64,000 nucleotides of DNA, from positions 26,750-90,749 of the forward strand of contig JAJEKV010000787.1 in the NCBI GenBank assembly GCA_021234155.1, read 5' to 3'. Shown one piece after another: positions 21,619-32,790 of the stretch. Both the position numbers and the translations under genes were made by a program. Origin of the DNA: Isoetes taiwanensis. Lineage: Eukaryota > Streptophyta > Lycopodiopsida > Isoetales > Isoetaceae. How positions within the stretch are numbered: position 1 is the stretch's first letter; every line of letters starts with the position of its first letter. The notes beneath the pieces are model-generated. The model saw only the letters and a list, made by a program, of their open reading frames with translations. It made no database searches and was not told the DNA's origin.

Positions 21619-23678
21619 TATATTATACATGGCTTTCTCAGTACATTGCGGGGTTGCAAGTGTGAACCCATCTGAGAATGGAGATGATGTAAAGTTTACA
21701 CGGTGAGGACACGACTTATTACCGACAAATACCAAGTGTTTTAGCACAAACAACTAAGCTCGTCCATCTAGGGACAATTGCTTTGTGCATCCATCGGTCA
21801 TAGTTGTGAGAAATAGCTTGCGGTCATTTTAGCTCGTATTATTTCCAAGCGTCATTTGATTCTCATTTGTTGTTGAGACATATCGGCAATTACAAATTAA
21901 ATCTACAAAGTTATAGTTTGACTAAAGTCGTGGTCTCGCGACTCATAATTAAAAGCGTTCCAATAATTTACTTTCGGCATTCCCATTTTGGATATAATTT
22001 CTTATCCCAAAATTGTGTTCATACAAAAAGAGGAGAAAAAATCTAGGGAAGCTCTTACATTTGAAGTTTAGTTAAATGCATTTTGGGTTACATGCGCGAT
22101 GCCAAAGTGGCATAATTTTTTTTAAGAATGTTCTGAGATTTTCACCCGTCGGATTAAAATTGCATTTTCTTGAACCTTCTTGTGCAAACAATTGCATTTT
22201 CGGCCTCTCTCTCTAATGGCGTGCGCCGGGGATATTTGTATACAAGATAATCTATGAAACACAATTCTTGGATTGAAAAAAACTTGTTAAGGGTGGCTCC
22301 ATATATCTATGAAATACAATTATGGATCCAAAAGAACTTTGTTAATGGTGGGTGCGGGTAATTTATATGGAACATAGATGTTGGATTAAATAAACTTGTA
22401 TGGGAGGGCTCTTGTGTAATTAATCTATTTTGGACACACTTGCTTTATCCAATGAGTTGTGTTCACAATTTTACGCAATGCATGTAGTTTATACCTTGCC
22501 TTTTTTTTTTGCCCTTTGCTAGAGGCTTAATTTCGTTGTTCTACGGCTATCCCCTGACTATTGAGCCCCTCGTGACATTTTCGTCTATAGACGAAAATAG
22601 CTCTTCATTGAAAAGGATACAATTTTAATAATGGCTTTCCAATTGAGATTTTACACATTGAAAATGTGATATAAATCATCACCATAAGTGTGATAACCAT
22701 CAAGTCAATTGGAGTATGGTGGGTTGCAAGGGAGCATTCAATGTTCTTTGTTGTTTGCTCTCGAAATGTAATGAGACTTTTTTCATTATTGTTCCAAGAA
22801 CACATGATGTAACAATCGAAAGCTGGGTGGACTCTCTTGCACATACAATTAGTTTTTCTTCTTCAATGAAATTAACACCTTGCATTGATAGGAACAATCG
22901 ATATCATGGCAATGCCATATAAGCTTGTATTTTTATTGAAAAATTGTGGCATTCAAAATATCATAATGGGGAACATATAATTCTTCGATAGTAACAAGCT
23001 AAAATACGATAAGAGTAAACAACATTAATCTTAAGAACTTGGAAAAACAGAAACCATGAAAACACACTTTCACGCCATCGAGGAAGGGCAACCCCTCGTC
23101 GGCGCGAACACCTTGTTTTTATTAAAACCTTTTTTTTTCAATCAAGGATTTTGTAAAAGCATTTTCCAATGTAATCGGCTTCCTTTAGCTTCGTTAATTC
23201 TTTTTTATATATGTTTTCAACTATCTTCCTTCTTCTAGTATCTTTATCGATCTAATATCCTCTTATATCCTGCATCCCATCATTGATGCCCAATGCTCTA
23301 AGTGAGTGGAGATGGTTGTAGAGGTTATCCACTCTCCTCTCTTTTTGCACTTTGGCTCTACTCAACTTTTGGTATAGTCTTTCATATTTGCAAGAGCTAT
23401 TACCAAGGTTTTGCATATTAATTACTGAAAAAGCCTCCACAAACTCTAGGTCTGAGCTAGGTCTTTTTCGGATGTTAGAGTTAATGTGAACTACTAAAGT
23501 TAGAGAGATAATTCATATTGATTATTTCATACAATCAACACTATTGACCTTTCATATTCCTAGATTAGGGTTTAGGTACTTAGCATTTAGCCCTAAGCGT
23601 AAGGATATATGTAATGGACAAGATGTCACAAAATAGATAGAGGTTTTAGCATCTCCATTTCACGTAATGTCTGTTTTG
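21619..23678. other. No gene recognised
   Basis: AT-rich sequence with short T-runs (22500-22511, 23130-23139) and a small palindrome (TCGTCTATAGACGA, 22580-22593). Short frames are unassigned. Confidence 0.5.
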
Positions 23679-23726
23679 TCTCTCTTCTCTTCTCTTCTCT
23701 TCTCTTCTCTTCTCTTCTCTTCTCTT
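23679..23726 (+). repeat. (TCTCT)n pentanucleotide microsatellite
   Basis: About nine to ten uninterrupted TCTCT units. Confidence 0.97.
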
Positions 23727-24026
23727 GACCAGCTTTTGAGATAGTCCGAGAATCATTTTTGACCCTAGCATTCCATTCCACTCTTCCACAACTTCTCGGT
23801 AGCACCATCGTGCATGACTTGGCATTATACATACTTGAGGTTCTAGATGGCGTCCGCGAATTCTTTGAGCCCTCGGTAGTCATATTTAAGCTTGTCTAGT
23901 ATCATCATTCTTTGCAAAGGTTTTCCTTGAAAACCTTTTTTGAGGGTTTTTTTAATCCTAGTAGTAATGATTGTACTAGCCCATTGTATGGGTCCCATGA
24001 CCTATTGGTCTCGTGGATGTTAAAAA

Positions 24027-24103
24027 CTATTCTATTCTATTCTATTCTATTCTATTCTATTCTATTCTATTCTATTCTATTCTATTCTATTCTATTCTAT
24101 TCT
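24027..24103 (+). repeat. (CTATT)n pentanucleotide microsatellite
   Basis: About fifteen uninterrupted CTATT units, 300 bp from the TCTCT array. Confidence 0.97.
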
Positions 24104-24199
24104 TCCTTCATTTGGTATGTCGAGCCTACAACCTATATCCATTAGTTTGGTCATCTAAAATTTGGTGTGCATGTCATAGAAGGGATGGAAAAAGTGTTG

Positions 24200-25585
24200 A
24201 TGCATGAGAAGTTTATGTTGAATGGTAGAAGTTACCCAACTTGTAAATGATGCAATTGGCCTTTGAGCTTTGCAAGTTTGATGGGGATTGTTGATGGAAC
24301 CTAATCCTAGGAGATCCACAATTCCTTTCGCAAGTGGAAAATCACCAAAAAAAATTGTCATTTCATTGGATAAGGTGCAGAAATGGTTGAAGGAGAATAA
24401 CAAGGTCTTGTTCCTCATCAAAATTTCAATTGATGAGAAGATGCAAAAGCATATACTTAGGATAAAATATGCAGAAGCTTGAATCAGATTTCAGACCTTG
24501 TATGAGACAAGGACTCATACAAGAAAACAGTATTTGAAGAATCAATTGAATGCCTTAAGTTTGAAGGATTGTAAAGACATGGAGGAATTTCTTAGTTCAA
24601 TTAGAGAAATTGCAGCTCAGTTAGTATCAATTGGAGTGGAAGTGAAGATGACTCGCTTAATGCCATCTATCAAGAGGCACCAAAATTTGAAAGCTTCTTG
24701 GATGGCTTTCAAACTAGAGGAGGCAGCAATGATAACCAACCTACCTTTGAGGAGGTAGCCGCAGGTTTGCAATAGAAAACAATGAGTTCGAAAGTCGAAG
24801 ACCAAAAAGAAGCAATTGAATTTTGGATTTTCTCAAGCAGGATGCATATCTAATAGGGAGAATGGAAGAGGATAGCAATCCCCACACTTCAAAAGAGTTT
24901 GCTATGTTTGTGATGAAGAACTCTTCTCGACAATTGAAAGAATACGAGGGGTGATAGAATTTTTTGCTTGGCAATGACTACGCCTTAGACATTAAGGGAG
25001 AAGGTTCTATCAAGATAAAAGGTGAAAAAAGATATTTTTAGCAATGTTAAATTAGTCCACAAGGCTAAAGAGGGATTCAAAATTCTCTTTGATTATAAAA
25101 AGGCAGTTATTTTCAAATTGGATGGAGAAAAGAATGTTATAGCACATGTGGAGATGGAGGGCAATTTATACAAGATAGGCATTCACAAAATTATTAATGA
25201 AGTTAATACTGATGGTGATTGCAAAATTTCAGAATTTTGGTGTAAAAGCGATATGGCCATCTAAGCTACCATGCTCTAAAAACCCTATCCAATTATGAAG
25301 AAGTTAGTTTCTTGCCTTCTATTCATGGAAACAAAGAGTATGGAAAGCATGAGTTTTGGGAAAGCAACATAGGATGCCTTCCGGAAAGGGGTCCCAATTT
25401 GAGTCGCACTCTGTTGGAGCTCATTCATGCAGATCTTTGTAGATATATGTCGAAGCATCATTTGGTGGTGCATTATACTTCTTTTTGTTTGTGGATGATT
25501 ACTCTAAAAATGATGTGGATTTATTTTCTCAAAAGAAATTTCAAACTTTTTGAGCATAATTTTTTTTTGATGAATTAATGGGCTA
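24200..25585 (+). mobile_element. Ty1/Copia retrotransposon remnant: gag, protease, start of integrase
   Basis: In order along the plus strand: a gag start (LMHEKFMLNGRSYPT, ~24198-24240), gag core (KHILRIKYAE, then YLKNQLNALSLKDCKDMEEF, 24453-24590), and scrambled zinc-knuckle and protease regions (LGNDYALDIKGEGSIKIK, ~24966-25020). Then come the gag-pre-integrase stretch (FDYKKAVIFKLDGEKNVIAH, 25089-25153) and integrase onset (ERGPNLSRTLLELIHADLCR and a degraded VDDYSKMMWIYFLK, 25383-25535). This is Copia order. It ends before the integrase catalytic triad; RT and RNase H are absent. Stops and frame changes at several points. No LTR seen at either end. Confidence 0.85.
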
Positions 25586-28500
25586 AGCTTTTTTATTATG
25601 AATGAACTTATTAAAATTGGTTACAATTTGTAGACACTTTGGACCCTTAAAGGCTGAAAAAAGAACAATTTATGTGGCCAAATTAATTAGGACCATGCAG
25701 ACGCCCTTGAGACCACCATCTCATGATGTAGAATGATTCCATATTTGTACATTTTCCAATATATGTACAATTTCCCCAATGTCTGTACAATTTCCTCTGG
25801 TAAAATGTCTTTGCTTCTTTTATGATCGGGTTTGATCCGGCAAACCAACAAGGATTAGTTATCGTGTTTGCGGGTTCGAAAAAGCCTAATTATTTGGTGC
25901 TATGGGTATGTTGAGTAGCCTTTGCTTGGCATATCTCACATACGGCCGGCCAAACATCAACATTAACAACATGGTGGTTTGATGTTACATTGCGGATCTA
26001 TAACTATCGACACTCAAATTAGGAATAATTGCTTCCATGGTTAGAACATAGCGTTAGCCCCCGGCTAGCGAGGAAATCACTGCTAACTTATAACCCGAAA
26101 CTATCGGGGTTAGTTTAAGCCAAAAAATGGTGGGCATTTTGAAAAAAAAAAAAAAACCTCGTGTTCAATTTTTCCTCCCGAACACAATCTTTGCAGATTG
26201 TTTTGGCGGCGGAGGGGCGGAATCGGTCGAAAGTCGATGAATGCTATGAAAGTCTCGTTGGAACTCGTTGGAAAGTTTTGATTCGTCTTGGCGGCGGTGA
26301 AGCGAATCGGGCGAGGCTCTCCACCATCTCAAAGGTAAGGGTTTTTCTAAGGCGAGTTTATGAATGACAACAAAACGTAGATTGGAGACCCTCGATGTAA
26401 TTTTGTGGCCCATAATACCGGGCATTACTTTCTTTACGTAGATACTACTCTCAAAAAATTGAGAACCAGAACAAGGCATCTTAATGAAGTCATGGGCTTG
26501 GGCAGCATGGGCTTGGGCGACATTTTCTTTTATTCAAGCCGCCGTGCCTTATAAAATATGATGCAGTTGGTAAGAGCCTTGGGGATTAGGGCCTTGGAGA
26601 TCAGGTTGTCAAATTCCATCGTAAGACATTGATTCAAGCTAATTCAATATAACTTAGATGAATTTACAAAGAGAAATGTTGTTGAATGAATTAAGAAATA
26701 GAAATGTATAAGCATTATGATTGGGGGCCTTTGTTCAAATGAAAATTTACATCCCTTGTTCTTTGAAGTTTTGTGGCCTTGGATCACGAAGTTGAGTATC
26801 AATTTTGAACCTACATTGGAAATCACGAATCTATATGTTACCTTGCGAAAAGCGGCGGATCACGAGTTAGAGATTCTTTGCATATAATATTGGCATTTGC
26901 ATAATAAGATCACGAATTAGACAATCTTTGCATAATATATAAGATTTACACGGATCCCGATCAAATAGGTACCCCAAAGGAAAGGGGGAGAGCTAGATTA
27001 ATTTTCACCACGGTGTCATTTGAAGAATATTACTTGTTTAGTTTTATATTGTCAATTATGTTTTACTTTAGGAATGAACTTCGAGTATGGTTTTGTTCCA
27101 AATTGCTGGCCCCATGACAGGTTTATGTTAACAATGCAACTTGTGATTGGCATAAAGGCAGTATGATTTTAGTTCTTTTATTGCAAATTTGGTCATCTAC
27201 GTGTCGAAATTAGTCGGTGATATATTAAATTTAAAAACTGATTTTTTTTTTTTTAAACTAATCGGCGTTAGTATGTTTGAAATAGCTAGTTAGAGCGTTA
27301 TTATACGTTTGGCGTTAGCTAACTCTAACTTCTAACTATTTCTTCGTTGGAGGCGGTGTAGAGCTCAAACATAATCTCCACAAGAACACAACCCACTTTT
27401 TGAAATGGTGAATGCGGTATCCATCTCAGATATTATAATTCGGCTCCTCTATTTTCACTCATATATAATCGAAGCGGGGATCAAAATTCAAAATAAACAA
27501 GGTTATATACTGCAAACCTACTTACATAATTTGGTTTTCCAATGTAAACCATCTTCAAAAATCTAGTTTTCAGCCTCATCATCCCAGTTGATATCCTTCC
27601 GGAATACAAGAGCTTTATTCCAATAAGAAAGCAATGTGCTCTTAGCCATACAAAAAAAATTAATGCACAAATTCGGCTATGATGAGCCGACCCGATGCGA
27701 ATCAACAAATTATGGATGCTGGCCTGAGGTGGGCGGCAAAAATTGGGGCAAAACAGGATGGAGGATTTTTTGGGGAAAAAAGGGGTCTATCCATTATAAT
27801 TACAAGTGATTTATCGTGGCGGCCGTCACATACAGCTTATACGGAAGGATATTCATCCTTTTGGCCGATGCTACATAATATTTTTTAGCTAAATATAATA
27901 ATCTCACAAGCATAATAGCTTTTTTCCTTTCATTATCTTACTTTGAGACAAAAGAGCTTATTCAAAATTTCTGAAATGAATTCTATGAACATTGATAAAA
28001 TTGCAGGGTGAATGATGGGTCATACACAAATTCTCAAGTCATGGTTACCTAGTACCATAGGTGATCAACATGCGCATTAGTACCATAGGCCATCAACATG
28101 CACAAAGTCTAACGTCCTAGTTATTAGTATCCTACCTTATTTGACATGTAACAGAATGGTATTTTAACCAAAACCATATCCAACACAACTGCAAGAGACA
28201 TGATTGCTTTGACTGTTGCAGATCTATATATAACAGGGACGAGCAACATGATCGTCAAAAAAAAAAAAACTCAAATCACTAGAGGCTTTAAGCGAATAAC
28301 AAAGGCATCTGCCACACCAAATGGATCCAGATCATAACCTGTTTATAAAATCTTGCCTTACTGTATATACTCATGAATGGAGTCCAAAGTTTTTGCATTC
28401 ATGTTCACACCTGGATGCTATCGAGGTTCACAAATCTATGTGCTTACCTAGAATTGAAACCACTTGTATTATGAACCGTTAATATTCCCAAATAAGGTCA

Positions 28501-29190
28501 CATGTCTGCACCTTTATTAAAACTCTCAACTTTATTTTGGAGCATAGCCAGCTTCCTCTCATCTCTATCACAAGAGCTTTACACACAATCTTCACATCCA
28601 GAAGCCATCACAAGGAAGCACTTACATGCTTAGAATGGGATGGTAGACTAAGAACAAAATGTTCATCACTACCAAATCAAAGGATTCCTTTAAAGAGCGC
28701 TGTCTCATGAAGAGAAGAAGCCATCTGCTTGGGCATGCCTAGTATTCCATGCTCTAAAAATGCTCAGGAATTTTTGGGTGAGAAGAAAGAGCAAGAACTA
28801 GATCAGTCTGAAACAAATTACAAATTTCAATTTACATGCATCATAGCTACCTTCTGAACTACTGTCCAAGCATTATTGTGCATCAGAACACCTGCAATAA
28901 GCAGTAATTTCGGTGTAAATTTTTTGTGCATCAAATGTGCAGGCGTTTCGAGCAGTGAATAGAAGACCCAAACTCTGCTTCCGGACCTACTATTGTGCGC
29001 CAAAACAGAATAATAAGCAACCTGCCATTTCAAGCAGTGAATAAAACATTTGTAACTTGAGTTTTAAGAAACAATCAAAAGGAACTTTGCTTCAACCTAC
29101 TGTTTCAACTAGGATTTTGAGCCTTGACAACGTGTCACTACAACTGCTTACTTTGTAATATTAGTTATATCGTTCCTATCCCCATATTAA
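25586..29190. other. No gene recognised; simple repeats
   Basis: Homopolymer runs at 26141-26155 (A) and 27242-27254 (T), and a 23-bp direct duplication (AGTACCATAGG..ATCAACATGC) at 28050-28096. A GC-richer patch at 26190-26330 has the motif CTTGGCGGCGG. Short frames are unassigned. Confidence 0.5.
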
Positions 29191-29195
29191 AAAGC

Positions 29196-29208
29196 GAAGC
29201 TTCTAGAA
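29196..29208 (-). promoter_or_regulatory. Three-module heat-shock element
   Basis: GAAGCTTCTAGAA gives GAA-TTC-GAA with two-base spacers. It lies downstream, in minus-strand sense, of the promoter clusters at 29.6 and 29.95 kb. Confidence 0.5.
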
Positions 29209-29617
29209 GAACAAAGAAGCTGGTTCGACCTTCCAGCAACTCGGTTCCTGAAGAATCGAGAACAACCGGAGCTTACTTTCCATCTTCTCATACCTGACCT
29301 TCCGTAGAACTTAAGCTTCACGGCAACATAGCAGAAGTTAGAGCTCCGACCATTTCTTTTTCAAGACCCAGTTTTAGCAGAGTTGAAAGCCTGTATCAAC
29401 GACCTCGTTCAGCAGAGTTGAAATCTTCTGAGTCAATCCCTCCACGAACCAATCACAACTTGCTATAAACTCCGACTCCTTTCAATAGAACAGCAAAATT
29501 CGATTCTGTTGATTGTGCCATGTGCCCAACTCGCAGACAGAAACTTTTCCAGAGATATACAATAAAACCTACCAAGAGCTGCGTCAAAACAGACAGCTTG
29601 AACGGGGCATCCTCCTT

Positions 29618-29658
29618 CTTTTATACGAAGCCAAGGAGGATCCTGGAGGATTCTAGAA
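29618..29658 (-). promoter_or_regulatory. TATA box with one TTCTAGAA element, minus strand
   Basis: Minus-strand TATAAAAG (29625-29618) with TTCTAGAA 26 bases upstream (29651-29658). It resembles a second, weaker copy of the arrangement at 29941-30066. No open frame downstream is recognisable. Confidence 0.45.
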
Positions 29659-29940
29659 CCTTAATCCGGCCTCATAGGTGCAGTGTACAACAGGACCTCA
29701 TAACTAAAAATCAGAAAAAAAAAACCAGCGAAGGAGCAGACACGGCAGCACAGGCTTCCTCATTTCATAAACACAACATGATTCAGTGCTCACACGATTA
29801 CCTGATGCGTAAACAGGTCAGGCGCTCATCAAACCACCGCGATACAGGCTTTCCACCTCAAACTCTGCGCCAAAGCAGTCGCACTTGCTTTCTCAACAAT
29901 TTTGTCATGCGGTCAATCTGAGTTCTAATTTCTCTGCGCT

Positions 29941-30066
29941 CGTCCTTTTATACTAATTGCAGCTTCCAGAAGCTTCTCGAACAACAGCCTCAGGTCCTTC
30001 GCGAACAGCCTCAGATCCTTCCGGAAGCTGCGCCACGCTTCAGAACTCCATCCTTCTAGAAGTTTC
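29941..30066 (-). promoter_or_regulatory. Heat-shock-type promoter: clustered HSEs upstream of a TATA box
   Basis: On the minus strand TATAAAAGG (29952-29944) is preceded by four HSE blocks. These are a perfect four-module block TTCCAGAAGCTTCTCGAA (29964-29981), TTCGCGAA (29998-30005), TTCCGGAA (30019-30026) and a three-module TTCTAGAAGTTTC (30054-30066). The two middle blocks lie in a 21-bp tandem duplication (29985-30026). This is the layout of plant heat-shock promoters and of heat-activated retrotransposon LTRs. No heat-shock protein frame follows on the minus strand, so the driven unit is unknown: a non-coding transcript, a retroelement LTR, or a promoter separated from its gene. Confidence 0.6.
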
Positions 30067-30069
30067 CAA

Positions 30070-31492
30070 AAACACCATCACTCCCACCTGTCAAATTCTG
30101 AAACGTTCACTCCCTCCCTTAGTATTTTAAAGCCCTACACCTGTCCAACTCTAACCAAAAAAATAACTATCTAATAACAATATCACGTGCCCCTAAGCTG
30201 CCCCCTAATCCTCCATATTAGAATTATATATTAGAGATATAATTGCTATAAATTCTTTCAAAATGGAATATTTAGAGAATATTCCTAAAAACCATTCCTC
30301 AAAAATCGGTTTTCAGATGTAAACCTTGTCTAATAATTTGGTTCTCAGATGCAAACCAATAGCTAAATGTTGGTAGTCTCTGCAACCCAATCAACCCAAT
30401 TGGGTTGCAATTTTGCTCCCTCGAGAGTCGAGTGAAAATAATCGAGAGTCATTTTTTGTTTGATAATATTTGTTTGAAACCTATTTATTCGAAGCATCGT
30501 TATGGTGACACGTATGTGCAAACAAAATTTTAAGAAAACAATACGGAATTTATGATATGCATTTATTGTGCATTTATAGCGGCTCTGGCGGCTAGAAGAT
30601 TGCACGGCCTTTTTCCTGTTTCGTGCTCTGCCGCTGCTCTGCTATAGCTATGGCAGATCCAACTCCGATGCTGGTATTAGTGGTCTTAAACCCATTTTGA
30701 AGAGCAAAAAGCGTGCGTGACTGGATAGGGGTTTTTTCAAACTTGAAACGTCCGTATACGGACTGGTCACTCGTACGGCTTGGCCCCATTCTTCTGGTAG
30801 GTGGTCGAGAAGGGGGAATTGGGCGGGAAGCGCCAATCCGTCTCATACGTTAGGCCTCCGGCTCCTGTTCTAAATCTTCTCATCTGCCATCTATTACATC
30901 TATTATGTACATTACATGTTCTTGCCATTTGGATTACGTCTTTTGCTATCTGGAATTCCTTACAGGGTGATGGTGGCATTGGCAGGTCGTCGCTCTTCAG
31001 GCTCTGTATGGCCAAAAAGTTCTGGGATTAAGAATGCTTACAGGATTTACTTGTTCAGGAGGAGGTGAAAACCATCTAAATATCGATTGCTTTTCGTGTA
31101 TAACTATCTGATGTTTGGCAAAGGTTTGATCAAAACAGCCTTTACCAAATATAAAATCTGCATTTTCTGCAATGCTTGACAGATTGTGTTGTCATTTCAC
31201 CCGTGCGTTCAGCATACATTGTTGTTATATGCAATTAGGAGTTAGGTTCTGGTCGTATTGTAATATGTTTCAATGAAGCCTATAATATGTTTCAATGAAG
31301 TCTTTTGAAGGAGGTGTGATTCAATATTGATAACCATGGCGTTGCTGGCATTTGTTTCTCTCGAGTCTAATGTGACTTGGACTTCTGTTTGTAGTCTTGG
31401 CATTTTCTGAGAAGCTCATCAAGCTTCAATACACCTCAGAATTTTTAATAAAAAGCCTGGGAATTGCTCAGTGTGCTCCTGGCCGTGCACAT
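30070..31492. other. No gene recognised
   Basis: A patch with several overlapping short frames on both strands (30592-31039) has no family motif. A small direct repeat of TATAATATGTTTCAATGAAG occurs near 31260-31300. This segment may be upstream or intronic sequence of the PMT-type pseudogene that follows. Confidence 0.4.
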
Positions 31493-31757
31493 TCTGTCCC
31501 AATCACAGATGATGGCCAAATTATTATTATCCAAGGAGAGGACATTTATGTATATGGATTATTGACCCTGTTATACATCCAGCATTGTGTAATATGGTTT
31601 GCTAGGTCTGCACATTTTCTCCAGATTGTAGATGAATAGTCTGTCAAATCACAGATGATGGCCAAATCACTTATTACCCAAGAATTGACATGAGAGGACA
31701 TTTATGTGTATGGATTATTGTCCCTGCTCTACATCCAACATTTTGTAATCAGATTTA
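31493..31757. repeat. Diverged ~155-bp tandem duplication
   Basis: Both copies hold ATCACAGATGATGGCCAAAT, then GAGGACATTTATGT, TATGGATTATTG and TACATCCA (first copy from ~31500, second from ~31650). Confidence 0.8.
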
Positions 31758-31949
31758 TCAGGTTTATCAGACATGCTTGATTATCAGATTTATCACACAT
31801 GCTTGATCGTGATAAAATGCACATATGCACATATCAAAATTGTCCTTTGTTTCTTGTTCTTGTCATGTGTTTTTAACTTAGACAATTTCTGGTTTTCTCT
31901 TGTCAATGTTCTTCCTCCTAAATAGCTGCCATGCATTGGCTTTTCCAGG

Positions 31950-32790
31950 TGGCAAGCAGGGGTGCCTATCTATTGAAGAGGAATGCCTTGATGTGGTGTC
32001 CCTGCCATGATTGGTATGATGGCCTCACAGCGCCTGCCTTACCCAGCTAAGCATTTGACATGGCTCACTGTTCTCGCTGTCTAATTCCATGAAATGTTGT
32101 TGTTCGAATGATATGGTATACTGAATCCAGTTTTGCAAAAAAATATTTGCTGCAGATGGTGTGTATTTGATAGAAGTTGACTGAGTCCTTAGACCTGGTG
32201 GTTATTGGATCTTGTCTGGACCCCAGTGAACTGGGGACTTGAAGGCAGAGATGGATTCTATTGAGGATCTTGCACAGCGATTATGAAAGCCACATATTTG
32301 CAAAGGGAAGATCGATTTTGCCTGGTATGCAGCACCTATTTTTTTAGGTTCTTAACACTTTCTGAGGCCTTCTAGTTGGCATGCAATTATCTATCTATGG
32401 AAATTCTATGCTATATGCTTTTACTGGGGTACTTTGAGCATTGTACTTCTCAAATCTTATAATTCTTGTGTTTTATTAGGTACAAAAAAATGGAGACATG
32501 CATAACACCTCTTCCAACAGTTATGAGATCTAGTGATGTAGCTGGAGGGAAGATTCCAAATTGGCCAGCATGTTCTGGTGCCGTGCCACCCAGGATCACA
32601 AATGGAGAAATTCCTAAAGTTGCTCCACAGACCTATAATGAAGACACTAGGCTTTGGACAACACGTTTGAGTTGCTACAAAAAACATGTGACTCCCTTGT
32701 TGGCAACAGGGAGATACCGTAATATTATGGATATGAATGCTGGGCTTGGTGGATTTGCAGCTGCTTTAGTAGCGGGTTCATGAGCTTGGT
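31950..32790 (+). pseudogene. PMT/QUA2-type methyltransferase pseudogene
   Basis: Three exon-like blocks. Block 1 (31951-32098) reads VASRGAYLLKRNAL, then QRLPYPAK and AFDMAHCSRCLIP in shifting frames. Block 2 (32156-32323) follows a CTGCAG acceptor and reads DGVYLIEVD, VLRPGGYWILSGP, then a break inside the PVNWG motif. Block 3 (from 32480, open to 32782) reads MRSSDVAGGKIPNWPACSGA and ends IMDMNAGLGGFAAALVAGS. These are hallmark motifs of plant DUF248 (PMT) Golgi methyltransferases linked to pectin methylation and cell adhesion. Block 1 lacks a central stretch, block 2 has stops, and the C-terminal domain after block 3 is missing. Dead, truncated copy. Confidence 0.85.
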
